From Xanthobacteraceae bacterium (lineage in GTDB: Bacteria; Pseudomonadota; Alphaproteobacteria; Rhizobiales; Xanthobacteraceae), in contig JALHMF010000001.1 in NCBI GenBank assembly GCA_022844205.1, forward strand, positions 521,023 to 585,022: a DNA stretch of 64,000 bases, in the 5' to 3' direction. The first letter of the stretch is position 1. Each line of letters starts with the position of its first letter. Below are positions 17,739 to 26,528 of this stretch, in pieces. The position numbers and the translations under genes were made by a program. The notes under the pieces were generated by a model that had not been told where the DNA came from, searched no databases, and saw only the letters and a list, made by a program, of their open reading frames with translations.

Positions 17739-18161
17739 TCAGGCGCCGAGAATTTCCTTCGCCCGCTCGATGATCTCGGCAAGGCCGGGCGTGGTTTCAT
17801 ATTGCGAAATTGAGGAAGGCTCGATCCATTCGACTTCGGACGCTTCCGGTCCGGGCTTCGCTTCGCCGCTTATCCAGCGCGCGGCAAACGCGGCAATGAT
17901 AAAATAATGCGTAATGGCGTCCGCGTCGTCGCGCAGGAACATGTCGCGATGACCCGCGAAACCCGCGATCTCAGCGAAGACTCCGGTCTCCTCCAACACT
18001 TCGCGCGCGGCCGCCTGTTCGAGGCTTTCGCCCATCTCCACCCGGCCGCCGGGCAGGCTCCAGAGATGCGGCGGTGCCGCGCGCTTCGCGATCAGCACGC
18101 GGCCGTTGCGGAATACAGCGGCACTCGCGGCTATCTGCGGACGCTTTGAACGCTCGCTCAA
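17739..18161 (-). CDS. Nudix hydrolase
   Basis: 140-residue Nudix protein with an intact Nudix box at GGRVEMGESLEQAAAREVLE followed by ETGV, including the REVLEE metal-binding core. It hydrolyses a nucleoside diphosphate linked to another moiety; substrate unknown (ADP-ribose-like or oxidised nucleotides are typical). The best start is TTG at 18161, immediately after the TGA (18164-18166) of the upstream oxidase gene; no ATG lies in a suitable place. The operon arrangement suggests translational reinitiation. Confidence 0.85.
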   Translation of the reverse strand: MSERSKRPQIAASAAVFRNGRVLIAKRAAPPHLWSLPGGRVEMGESLEQAAAREVLEETGVFAEIAGFAGHRDMFLRDDADAITHYFIIAAFAARWISGEAKPGPEASEVEWIEPSSISQYETTPGLAEIIERAKEILGA

Positions 18162-18163
18162 GA

Positions 18164-19615
18164 TCAGAGAACCTTGCCGGGGTTGAGGATGCCGTTCGGA
18201 TCGAGCACCTTCTTGATCGCGCGCATCATCTCGTATTCCACCGGATCCTTCACCGAGGCCAGCTTGTCGCGCTTCTGGATGCCGATGCCATGCTCGGCGG
18301 AGATCGAGCCGCCGAAGCGGGCGAGAATTTCGTGCAGCACCTTGTCCACATCGCCCCACCGCGCGAGGAACTGCTCGCGCGTCCACCCTTCCGGCTGGCT
18401 GAAGTTGAAGTGAATGTTGCCGTCGCCCATGTGGCCGAACGGCATGGGCCGCACGCCGGGGATCAGTTTTTTCACCGCCGCAATGCCTTCGTCGAGAAAA
18501 GCCGGAATGGCCGAAACCGGCACGGAAAGATCCTGCTTGATGGAGCCGCCCAACACCTTTTGATATTCCGAAAGACCCGAGCGCAATTTACGGAAAGCGA
18601 TGCGCTGCGCCTCGCTTTCGGCGATGACCGCGTCGTCGATGAAACGTTTATCGACGGCCTCGCCGAGAATTTCCTCCAGCAGCACCCGCAGGTTGCTGTC
18701 CATCGGCGAAGTAAGTTCGATCAGCACATACCAGTCGTGCCTCGCCGCGAGCGGGTCGCGGGCGCCCGACTGGTTCGCAAGTACACATTCCATGCCGATC
18801 TTCGGCATGATCTCGAACGTCGTCACGGCACTTCCAGCGCGGGCCTGGGATAAATTCAGTAAATCGAGCGCCGCCTGCGGACTCTTCAATCCAACGACGG
18901 ACGTGGCGGCCGAACGTGGTGCGGGAAAGAGTTTCAGCACCGCCGCCGTGATAATGCCGAGCGTTCCCTCCGAGCCGACGAAGAGATGTCGCAGGTCGTA
19001 GCCCGTATTGTCCTTTTTCAGCTTGCGCAGGCCGTTCCATACGCGGCCGTCCGCGAGCACCACTTCCAGCCCCAGAATGAGATCGCGCGCGACACCGTAT
19101 GCGAGCGCCTGCATGCCGCCGGCATTGGTGCCGAGATTGCCGCCGATGGTGCAGCTTCCTTCTGCGCCGAGCGATAGCGGAAACAAACGGTTGTGCTTGG
19201 CGGCTGCTTCCTGCGCACGGGCAAGCACCACGCCCGACTCGCAGGTCATCGTATTGGCGGCGGCATCGGTTTCGCGAATTTTGTTAAGCCGCGTTGTATT
19301 CAGCACGATGGCGTTTTCGTCGAAGGAAATCTGTCCGCCAACGAGGCCGGTATTGCCGCCCTGCGGGACGATCGCGGTACCTGTTTCATTCGCGAGCTTC
19401 ATGATCGCGGATACTTCCGCGACCGAGCCCGGTTTCAGGATCAGTGCCGTCTGCCCGAAATAAAGATCGCGCTCCTCGCGCAGATAAGGCGCCTGCTGCT
19501 TCGGATCGCGGATCGCGTATTTCGCGCCGACAATCGCGCTGAAGCGATCCAGCAGATCGCCGCCGATTTTTGTTGCGCTAGACGGAACGGCTTTGACGAT
19601 GGCCACTTCGGTCAA
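18164..19615 (-). CDS. FAD-binding oxidase, GlcD/D-2-hydroxyglutarate dehydrogenase-like
   Basis: 483-residue flavoprotein of the FAD-linked oxidase family. The N-terminal PCMH FAD domain shows VPQGGNTGLVGGQ, LGAEGSCTIGGNLGTNAGG and VGSEGTLGIITAAVLK. The C-terminal domain carries GHMGDGNIHFNF and SAEHGIGIQKRDKL, the pattern of D-2-hydroxyacid dehydrogenases that pass electrons to ETF or a quinone. Likely substrates are D-2-hydroxyglutarate or D-lactate; the sequence alone does not decide. The Nudix gene follows directly. Confidence 0.92.
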   Translation of the reverse strand: MTEVAIVKAVPSSATKIGGDLLDRFSAIVGAKYAIRDPKQQAPYLREERDLYFGQTALILKPGSVAEVSAIMKLANETGTAIVPQGGNTGLVGGQISFDENAIVLNTTRLNKIRETDAAANTMTCESGVVLARAQEAAAKHNRLFPLSLGAEGSCTIGGNLGTNAGGMQALAYGVARDLILGLEVVLADGRVWNGLRKLKKDNTGYDLRHLFVGSEGTLGIITAAVLKLFPAPRSAATSVVGLKSPQAALDLLNLSQARAGSAVTTFEIMPKIGMECVLANQSGARDPLAARHDWYVLIELTSPMDSNLRVLLEEILGEAVDKRFIDDAVIAESEAQRIAFRKLRSGLSEYQKVLGGSIKQDLSVPVSAIPAFLDEGIAAVKKLIPGVRPMPFGHMGDGNIHFNFSQPEGWTREQFLARWGDVDKVLHEILARFGGSISAEHGIGIQKRDKLASVKDPVEYEMMRAIKKVLDPNGILNPGKVL

Positions 19616-19639
19616 TCCCGATTTCGATGCGTTGCGATA

Positions 19640-20608
19640 CTACCGTGGAGCCGCCGCACGCACCAGACGATCCCGGATCGCCTCGCCAATTCCAGTCGAA
19701 GGGATGGGTGCCACGGCGATGGTTTCCGCACCCAGCGCATCGAGCGCGCGCAGATGCGCGAACAGGTTGGCCGCGGCCTCGATGAGGTTGCCGGAAAGCG
19801 AAAGGTTGATGGTACGCGCGGGATCGGCACCGGGCGGAAGGTCGGAGCCGAAAGCAAGGAGTACCTCGCCCGCTTTCACGTCATATGCGTCGAGCCTGAT
19901 CCTGGCGCGCGTCGCATAGTGGGAGGCGAGCTGGCCGGGAGCGTTGGGTGTATCGGAAACCGTGTCACTCGCATCGGCAACCGGGCTTCCAAGCGCGGAT
20001 TCGAGTCTCGCGCGGGTGATGGAACCCGGCCTGAGCAGTTGCGGCCGCTCGCTTGTACAGTTCACAATCGTGGACTCCAGCCCGAGCGGCGTCGCACCTC
20101 CGTCAAGAATAAGATCGATGCGCCCTTCGAGATCGGCGAGTACGTGTGACGCCTGCGTGGGCGAGACATGACCGGAGCGGTTCGCGCTCGGCGCGACGAT
20201 CGGCCGGGCTGCCGCCTTGAGCAGTGCGTTTGCAATCTCATGGGCGGGCACGCGCACCGCCACGGTTGGAAGTCCTGCGCGGGCAAGTTCGCAAACCGGA
20301 CAATCGGCACTTGCAGGCAGCACAAGCGTGAACGGTCCCGGCCAGAACTTTGCGGCAAGCAAACGTGCGGCATCGTTCATGACTCCGATGCGTTCCGCAT
20401 CAGAGATCTGCGCGACATGGGCAATCAGCGGATTGAAACTCGGCCGTCCCTTGGCTTCGTAAAGCCGCGCCACCGCCTCTGCATTGCCGGCATCGGCGCC
20501 AAGCCCGTAAACGGTCTCGGTTGGAAACGCGACCAGCTTGCCTGCCGCAAGTGTCGCTGCGGCTTCGGCGATGCCCGTGCGGTCGGCTTTTAGTGTTCGG
20601 GTCTTCAA
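19640..20608 (-). CDS. Threonylcarbamoyl-AMP synthase (Sua5/YwlC type)
   Basis: 322-residue two-domain enzyme making threonylcarbamoyl-adenylate from threonine, bicarbonate and ATP for the t6A37 modification of ANN-decoding tRNAs. The N-terminal YrdC domain shows FPTETVYGLGADA, KGRPSFNPLI and SANRSGHVSPT; the C-terminal Sua5 domain follows (from about residue 215). The family N-terminus matches the TTG at 20608 (KTRTLKAD); an in-frame ATG at 20710 would overlap the divergent acyl-CoA dehydrogenase. The start is therefore less certain than the identity. Confidence 0.92.
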   Translation of the reverse strand: MKTRTLKADRTGIAEAAATLAAGKLVAFPTETVYGLGADAGNAEAVARLYEAKGRPSFNPLIAHVAQISDAERIGVMNDAARLLAAKFWPGPFTLVLPASADCPVCELARAGLPTVAVRVPAHEIANALLKAAARPIVAPSANRSGHVSPTQASHVLADLEGRIDLILDGGATPLGLESTIVNCTSERPQLLRPGSITRARLESALGSPVADASDTVSDTPNAPGQLASHYATRARIRLDAYDVKAGEVLLAFGSDLPPGADPARTINLSLSGNLIEAAANLFAHLRALDALGAETIAVAPIPSTGIGEAIRDRLVRAAAPR

Positions 20609-20708
20609 AATTTTACTCGATCCGGTTGCGGCATTGACGGCCCAGCCCGACGAAGCCACTCTGCATAATGCGAGTGGCCGAAAGAAGCCATCGTCCAGCG
20701 GAGTGACC

Positions 20709-22493
20709 ATGACCTATCGCGCCCCCGTCGCCGATGCCGCATTTTTTCTGGAGCACTGCACGAGCCTGAAGGCGCTGGCGGGAAAAGGCGCGCTGGCGGA
20801 CGTTTCGCCCGAACTCGTGCGGCAGGTGCTGGAGGAAGCAGGCAAGTTCGCGAGCGAAGTGATTGCGCCGCTCAATCGCATCGGCGACCAGCAGGGCACA
20901 CCGTTCCAGAACGGCGTCGTCACCATGCCGAAAGGGTGGAAGGAGGCCTACAAGGCATGGTCGGAAGCCGGCTGGAACTCGCTTCCCGCCGATCCCCAAT
21001 GGGGCGGGCAGGGGCTGCCGTCCATCGTCAACATGTGCTGCGTCGAGTATTGGCATTCGGCGTCCATGGCATTTGGCCTCGGCCCGATGCTCACCGCAGC
21101 AGCTATCGAAGCGATGCAGGTGCACGCTTCGGATGCATTAAAGAAAAAATATCTGCCCAAGCTCGTCTCCGGCGAATGGATGGGCACGATGCAGCTCACC
21201 GAGCCGCAAGCCGGTTCGGATCTGACGAATTTGCGCACCCGCGCCGAACGCGCGCCCGACGGCACCTATCGTCTCAAGGGCCAGAAGATTTTCATTACCT
21301 ACGGCGAACATGATCTGACGCCGAACATCATTCACTTTGTCCTGGCGCGTTTGCCCGACGCGCCTCCGGGCACGAAAGGTATTTCACTTTTCCTTGTACC
21401 GAAATTCTTGCCGAAGCCGGACGGAACACCGGGTCCGCGCAACGATCTGCGCTGCGCATCCATCGAGCACAAGCTCGGCATTCATGCGTCGCCGACCTGC
21501 GTGATGGTCTATGGCGATAACGAAGGTGCTACTGGCTATCTCGTCGGCGAGGAGAACAAAGGCCTCGCCTGCATGTTTACGATGATGAATCTGGCGCGGC
21601 TCGGTGTCGGCGTCGAAGGTGTTGCCATCGCAGAGCGCGCCTACCAGCAGGCGCTCGCTTACGCGCGCGAGCGGCGGCAGGGAAAAGCGAATGGCGCCGC
21701 AAGCGGCCCGAATGCCATCATCGAGCATCCGGACGTGAAGCGGATGCTGCTGACAATGCGCGCGCTCACGGCCGCCTCGCGCGCGATCTGCCTCAAGAAC
21801 GCCGATGCCATCGACCGCTCCCGTCACATGGAAAGCCAGCTTGATCGGGAAGCGGCGCTTGAAGAGGCAAATCTCCTGACGCCGGTCGCGAAAGCCTTCT
21901 CCACCGACAGTGGCATCGATGTCGCTTCGCTTGGCATCCAGGTGCATGGTGGCATGGGCTATATGGAAGAAACCGGTGCGGCCCAGCACTACCGCGATGC
22001 GCGTATCGCCGCGATCTACGAAGGCACCAATGGCATTCAGGCCATCGATCTTGTGACGCGCAAGATCGCCCAATCCGGCGGCAAGGCGCTGCACCGGATG
22101 ATCGATCAGTTCCGCGCGATGGCCGAGCGCGTCGAAGAGACGAAGGACGACGAATTCGGAACCTGCTCTTTCTGTCTTAGCAAGACGGTCGACTCGCTCG
22201 AACGTGCGTCCGCGCACATGCTCAAAGCCATCAAGGACGATCCGCAGGATGCGCTCGCGGGAGCAACGCCTTACTTGCGGATATTCGGTCTCGCCGCAGG
22301 CGGCGCCTATCTTGCCGAGTGTGCGCTCGCGGCCCGTGAGTTCGGTGGTTGCGAGAAGCCGGAGAATGCCGCGCGCGTCGCAATTGCGCGCTTTTTTGCT
22401 GAAAATATCGCACCCGCATCATCGTCGCTTGAACGTCAGGTCGTCGCGGGCGCTTCGTCCGTGCTCGGTTCGGACGTGGCGCTCTCCGCCTGA
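20709..22493 (+). CDS. Acyl-CoA dehydrogenase (DmdC-like, long form)
   Basis: 594-residue flavoprotein. It has the acyl-CoA dehydrogenase N, middle (MQLTEPQAGSDLTNLRTRA, FAD contact) and C domains (AAIYEGTNGIQAIDL), plus an extra C-terminal domain of about 110 residues. This size and layout match the group that includes 3-methylmercaptopropionyl-CoA dehydrogenase DmdC, but most members act on other acyl-CoAs. The ATG at 20709 begins the conserved N-terminus. Its TGA overlaps the ATG of the SDR gene that follows (TGATG), so the two are translationally coupled. Confidence 0.92.
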   Translation: MTYRAPVADAAFFLEHCTSLKALAGKGALADVSPELVRQVLEEAGKFASEVIAPLNRIGDQQGTPFQNGVVTMPKGWKEAYKAWSEAGWNSLPADPQWGGQGLPSIVNMCCVEYWHSASMAFGLGPMLTAAAIEAMQVHASDALKKKYLPKLVSGEWMGTMQLTEPQAGSDLTNLRTRAERAPDGTYRLKGQKIFITYGEHDLTPNIIHFVLARLPDAPPGTKGISLFLVPKFLPKPDGTPGPRNDLRCASIEHKLGIHASPTCVMVYGDNEGATGYLVGEENKGLACMFTMMNLARLGVGVEGVAIAERAYQQALAYARERRQGKANGAASGPNAIIEHPDVKRMLLTMRALTAASRAICLKNADAIDRSRHMESQLDREAALEEANLLTPVAKAFSTDSGIDVASLGIQVHGGMGYMEETGAAQHYRDARIAAIYEGTNGIQAIDLVTRKIAQSGGKALHRMIDQFRAMAERVEETKDDEFGTCSFCLSKTVDSLERASAHMLKAIKDDPQDALAGATPYLRIFGLAAGGAYLAECALAAREFGGCEKPENAARVAIARFFAENIAPASSSLERQVVAGASSVLGSDVALSA

Positions 22494-23359
22494 TGTCGCT
22501 TGCCGGAAAAACGCTATTCATCACCGGCGCGTCGCGCGGCATCGGTCTTGCCATTGCGTTGAAGGCGGCGCGCGGCAGAGCCAATATCGCGATTGCCGCG
22601 AAAACCGATCAGCCGCATCCGAAACTGGAAGGCACGATACACACCGCCGCCGGGGAAATCGAAAAGGCCGGTGGCAAGGCATTGCCACTGATATGCGACA
22701 TACGCGACGAAGCGCAGGTCGCGAAAGCCATCGATCAATGCGCGAAGACATTCGGCGGCATCGACATTGTCGTCAACAATGCGAGCGCAATCCAGCTCAC
22801 CAAGACGCCGGACACAGACATGCGCCGCTTCGACCTGATGCAACAGGTCAATGCGCGGGCAACCTTCATGGTGTCGAAATACGCGATTCCATACCTGGCG
22901 AAATCAGCAAACCCGCACATTCTCATGCTGTCACCGCCGCTCGACATGCAAGAAAAATGGTTCGCGCCCGCGCTCGCCTATGCGATGGCGAAATACGGCA
23001 TGAGCCTTGTGGTGCTGGGGTTGGCGGGCGAGTTGCGCGAACGCGGTATTGCGGTGAACGCACTCTGGCCACGCACGACCATCGCAACGGCTGCGATCAG
23101 GAATATCGTAGGCGGTGAAAAGATGATGGCGATGAGCCGCACGCCGGAGATTCTCGCGGATGCTGCGTGCAGGATTTTCGAGAAGCCAGCGAAAACCTTT
23201 AGCGGCAATTTTCTGATCGACGACACGTTCCTCGCCGCCGAGGGAGTAACGGATTTCGATCGCTATCGTGCAGACCCGAGCCAGCCGCTGGCGTTGGATT
23301 TTTTCGTGCCGGACAGCATGCCGTCGCCGAAGGGCGTCAGTCTCAAGTCAAAAATATAA
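22493..23359 (+). CDS. Short-chain dehydrogenase, HSDL2-like
   Basis: 288-residue NAD(P)-dependent oxidoreductase. The Rossmann motif TGASRGIG is near the N-terminus, NNAS in the middle, and the catalytic region has YAMAKYGMS (Y-x3-K). The asparagine, proline-rich loop (ILMLSPPLD) and C-terminal extension resemble human HSDL2 and its bacterial relatives, implicated in fatty-acid metabolism. It is coupled to the acyl-CoA dehydrogenase, which points to an acyl-CoA or hydroxyacyl substrate. Confidence 0.9.
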   Translation: MSLAGKTLFITGASRGIGLAIALKAARGRANIAIAAKTDQPHPKLEGTIHTAAGEIEKAGGKALPLICDIRDEAQVAKAIDQCAKTFGGIDIVVNNASAIQLTKTPDTDMRRFDLMQQVNARATFMVSKYAIPYLAKSANPHILMLSPPLDMQEKWFAPALAYAMAKYGMSLVVLGLAGELRERGIAVNALWPRTTIATAAIRNIVGGEKMMAMSRTPEILADAACRIFEKPAKTFSGNFLIDDTFLAAEGVTDFDRYRADPSQPLALDFFVPDSMPSPKGVSLKSKI

Positions 23360-23366
23360 GTTGAAT

Positions 23367-24059
23367 TCAGCGCCGCGTAATCGAGCCGGTGACCTGCACC
23401 ACCCGCTCCAGTTCCTTGCAGGGCGGATGGAACATCATCGCATCGCCTAGCCGCTGGCAGAACACGCGCTGAACCTGCACTTCCACCACGGGACTGATCC
23501 GGGTCACGACTTCCTCATAACCGGCAGCGTTCAGGTGGCGAATAATATCCCAGAACAGCACGAATTTCGGCTGCTTCACGCCATCGACCGCAACACCCTC
23601 GAAGAAATCCGGGTAGTAGGTGATGTTGTGGGCGGCGGCGATATCGGAGAAATCCCGCGAATAGAACCCGGCAAGGATGACTTCGATATTCCGTTGGCGC
23701 AGCTTGCGCACGATCGTGTCGAGATTCTGCTTAGTGCGGCGAAGATCGACGCCAAAACGCATGTCATTGCGGCCCAGGAACACGATGGCGATGTCCGTGC
23801 CTTCGGGAAAAGCGTCATCGAAACGGTCAAGCGCCATTCCGCTGGTGTTGCCGGACACGCCGCTGTTCAGCACCTCGACATCATAGCCGCGCGCCTTCAG
23901 CGCCCGCTCCAGTTTGGCGGGATAGGAGTTCGGTTCCGACACGCCGAAGCCGGCCGTATTGCTGTCGCCGTAAGCCACGATGCGGATCGGTTCCGCCTCC
24001 GCGCCGGACGCGCAAAAGAAGATGCCTGCGGCGGCGAGGGCTGTGAATATCGGGCGCAT
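23367..24059 (-). CDS. SGNH/GDSL hydrolase (arylesterase-like)
   Basis: 230-residue exported hydrolase-like protein. Signal peptide at about residues 1-22 (AEAEP), then block I AYGDSNTAGFGV with the candidate nucleophile Ser, block II around NSGVSGNTS and block III with GRND (usually GGND). In block V the His is kept (RHLNAAGY), but the Asp usually three residues before it is Ile, with an Asp one position further upstream (WDIIRH). The C-terminal extension of about 50 residues has two Cys. Activity is likely but not certain. Confidence 0.82.
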   Translation of the reverse strand: MRPIFTALAAAGIFFCASGAEAEPIRIVAYGDSNTAGFGVSEPNSYPAKLERALKARGYDVEVLNSGVSGNTSGMALDRFDDAFPEGTDIAIVFLGRNDMRFGVDLRRTKQNLDTIVRKLRQRNIEVILAGFYSRDFSDIAAAHNITYYPDFFEGVAVDGVKQPKFVLFWDIIRHLNAAGYEEVVTRISPVVEVQVQRVFCQRLGDAMMFHPPCKELERVVQVTGSITRR

Positions 24060-24262
24060 GAACCGACCTCGGAGTGGTTGCGCCGAGGCTGGCGCAACAT
24101 AGTAAACGCTTGCTTAACGATTGCCCGGCCGATCCCGGGAGGCTTTCCGGTAAGAGCGGATGAAGGCGCTGGTAGGGAGAATATCGGGCACGGCGATGGC
24201 TGGCGGGCATGTTTGGACAAAATGCCGGTCTCGCGTAGCTTCGCCGAAAGACGGGAACCTGA

Positions 24263-25192
24263 ATGACGACGCTGCTGATCAGTCACGAATCGGCCCTGAA
24301 ACACGCGGTTTCCATGGGCCATCCGGAACGGCCCGACCGCATGCGCGCTGTCAACAAGATGCTCGAGCACGAGCAGTTTGCGCCCCTGAAACGCATGGAA
24401 GCGCCGAAGGCCACCCTCGAGGCGATTACCCGCGTGCACCCGCGCGAATATGTGGAGGCGCTGGAGAATGCGGTGCCGGCGCAAGGGCTGGCGCGGCTCG
24501 ATGGCGACACGTCCCTTTCGTCGGAAAGCTGGGAGCCGATCCTGCGGGGTGCCGGAGGTTCCGTGCTTGCCGTGGACGAGGTGATGGAGGGCCGTGCGGT
24601 TAACGCCTTCGTGGCGATGCGCCCGCCCGGCCATCATGCCGAGACGGCGGTGCCGATGGGATTCTGCTTTCTGAACAATGTCGCGATCGCCGCCCGCCAC
24701 GCGCAGAAGAAACATGGCGCCGAGCGGGTCGCAATCATCGACTTCGACGTGCATCACGGCAATGGCACGCAGGAAATTTTCTGGAACGATCGGACGGTGA
24801 TGTACTGCTCCACGCACGAAATGCCGCTTTATCCCGGCACCGGCGCGCGCTCGGAGCGGGGCGAACACAACAACATCGTGAATGCGCCGCTTTCTGCCGG
24901 CGACGATGGCGAAGTGTTCAAGGCGGCCTTCGACAACGCGATCCTGCCGCGGCTCGATCAATTCGCCCCCGATCTGGTGATTATCTCCGCCGGTTTCGAT
25001 GCCCATACGCGGGATCCGCTTGGCAACATCAATCTCGTGGAATCCGATTTCGCCTGGGCGACCAAAAACCTGATGGAAATTGCGAACAAGCACTCAAAAA
25101 GCCGTATCGTCTCCGTGCTCGAAGGCGGCTACGATCTGGAAGGGCTGGCGCGCTCGGCGGGCGCGCATGTGCTGGCGCTGATGCGCGGCTAA
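24263..25192 (+). CDS. Histone deacetylase-family amidohydrolase
   Basis: 309-residue Zn-dependent deacetylase of the HDAC/AcuC/acetylpolyamine amidohydrolase family. Active-site segments are RPPGHHAE (paired His), [10 protein letters not shown] (Zn-binding Asp and His), ISAGFDAH (Asp) and LEGGYDL. The bacterial substrate is unknown; acetylated polyamines or small amides are typical. It lies 10 nt upstream of xseB and in the dxs neighbourhood, an order common in Hyphomicrobiales. Confidence 0.92.
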   Translation: MTTLLISHESALKHAVSMGHPERPDRMRAVNKMLEHEQFAPLKRMEAPKATLEAITRVHPREYVEALENAVPAQGLARLDGDTSLSSESWEPILRGAGGSVLAVDEVMEGRAVNAFVAMRPPGHHAETAVPMGFCFLNNVAIAARHAQKKHGAERVAIIDFDVHHGNGTQEIFWNDRTVMYCSTHEMPLYPGTGARSERGEHNNIVNAPLSAGDDGEVFKAAFDNAILPRLDQFAPDLVIISAGFDAHTRDPLGNINLVESDFAWATKNLMEIANKHSKSRIVSVLEGGYDLEGLARSAGAHVLALMRG

Positions 25193-25202
25193 GGGACGAG
25201 AG

Positions 25203-25457
25203 ATGGCGAAGGATGCAAAAAATTCCGACGTGGCGGCGCTGCCGTTCGAGAAGGCGCTCAGCGAACTGGAAGAGATCGTGAAGCGCCTTGAGGGCGGCAA
25301 CGTCGCGTTGGAAGAATCGATCAGGATTTACGAGCGCGGCGAAGCGCTGAAGGGCCGCTGTGAGACTTTGCTGCGCGAAGCCGAAGCGCGGGTGGAAAAA
25401 ATCACGCGCGATGCGTCGGGCCGCGCCACCGGCACCGAACGGCTCGACGCCGATTGA
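25203..25457 (+). CDS. xseB: Exodeoxyribonuclease VII small subunit
   Basis: 84-residue subunit of the XseA/XseB nuclease that degrades single-stranded DNA during repair. The sequence [20 protein letters not shown] is diagnostic, followed by [19 protein letters not shown]. Predicted as two helices. xseA is not in the window. The start follows GGGACGAGAG closely. The C-terminal [10 protein letters not shown] tail is poorly conserved. Confidence 0.95.
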   Translation: MAKDAKNSDVAALPFEKALSELEEIVKRLEGGNVALEESIRIYERGEALKGRCETLLREAEARVEKITRDASGRATGTERLDAD

Positions 25458-25518
25458 AAGTGGCATCCGGGCTGATTATGTCTGGTCCGGCGGGGCCCGT
25501 TGAATTGCAGAGGTTGTA

Positions 25519-26457
25519 ATGAGTTTCTTCCCCGGCAAGGATCCCGCTACCGGCGATGCCTTTGCATGTGAAGCGATTGAGAACATCATCATTCCGCGCA
25601 GCGTCGATCTCGGCGGTTTTGAAATTCGCCGCGCGCTGCCGCATGCGAAGCGCCGCACCGTCGGGCCGTTCGTTTTCTTCGATCACTTCGGGCCTGCGGA
25701 ATTCAAGACCGGCGAGGGGCTCGATGTACGTCCGCATCCGCATATCGGGCTTTCCACGCTGACCTATTTGTACGACGGCGAGATCATCCACAAGGACACG
25801 CTGGGGATGGATGTCGCGATCCGCCCCGGCGAAGTGAACTGGATGACCGCCGGCAAGGGCATCGTGCATTCTGAGCGTACCGCGCCCGATCATCGCGCCG
25901 GTAGCGAGCCGCTGCATGGATTGCAGTTCTGGTGCGGGATGATGCGGAAAGATGAAGAGATCGATCCGGGCTTCAATCATCTTGGCAGCAAGGATCTGCC
26001 GTTATTCAAGGACGAAGGCAAAACCGTTCGCGTCGTAGCCGGAAAGATTTTCGGCACAGCATCGCCGCTTGCGACCACTTCTGCGACTTTGATGGCGGAT
26101 ATTTTGCTGGAGACGGGTGCCAGCATTCCGCTCGATGCCGACTACACCGAGCGCGCGGTCTATGTCGTCTCGGGTGAAATCGAGATTCAAGGCGACCGTT
26201 TCGAGGGCGGACGGCTTTTGGTCTTCCGTCCTGGCGACCGGCTGACCCTGAAAGCTGTCACCGCCTCTCGCGTATCCGTGATCGGCGGCGAGCCGCTAGA
26301 CGGGCCCCGCTACGTCTGGTGGAACTTCGTCTCCTCACGCAAGGAGCGTATCGATCAGGCCAAGGAAGAATGGAAGCAGGGGCGCTTCGGCAAGGTGCCG
26401 GGCGACGAGATCGATTTTATCCCTTTGCCTGAAAACCGCGAATTTACGACGGGTTGA
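25519..26457 (+). CDS. Pirin family protein
   Basis: 312-residue bicupin. The N-terminal cupin holds the likely metal ligands in VRPHPHIGLSTLTYL (two His) and the His in GIVHSE, with the Glu two residues later. The C-terminal cupin (about 190-285) is less conserved. Some bacterial pirins are quercetin dioxygenases or regulate pyruvate dehydrogenase; which applies here cannot be decided. It is inserted between xseB and dxs on the same strand. Confidence 0.92.
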   Translation: MSFFPGKDPATGDAFACEAIENIIIPRSVDLGGFEIRRALPHAKRRTVGPFVFFDHFGPAEFKTGEGLDVRPHPHIGLSTLTYLYDGEIIHKDTLGMDVAIRPGEVNWMTAGKGIVHSERTAPDHRAGSEPLHGLQFWCGMMRKDEEIDPGFNHLGSKDLPLFKDEGKTVRVVAGKIFGTASPLATTSATLMADILLETGASIPLDADYTERAVYVVSGEIEIQGDRFEGGRLLVFRPGDRLTLKAVTASRVSVIGGEPLDGPRYVWWNFVSSRKERIDQAKEEWKQGRFGKVPGDEIDFIPLPENREFTTG

Positions 26458-26528
26458 ATATTCGAAGGTTTGCGGCTCCCTCTGGCCTGATGTAACAAAC
26501 GAACGCGCCAATCGACAAAACGGAACCA

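Noticed and set aside
16720-17907. Long plus-strand reading frame of 395 codons
   Set aside because: It lies antisense to the small protein at 16819-17091, the TIGR02301 protein and the Nudix gene, all of which have family motifs; it is a high-GC shadow.
23897-25093. 398-codon minus-strand reading frame
   Set aside because: Antisense to the deacetylase-family gene, which has all its catalytic motifs.
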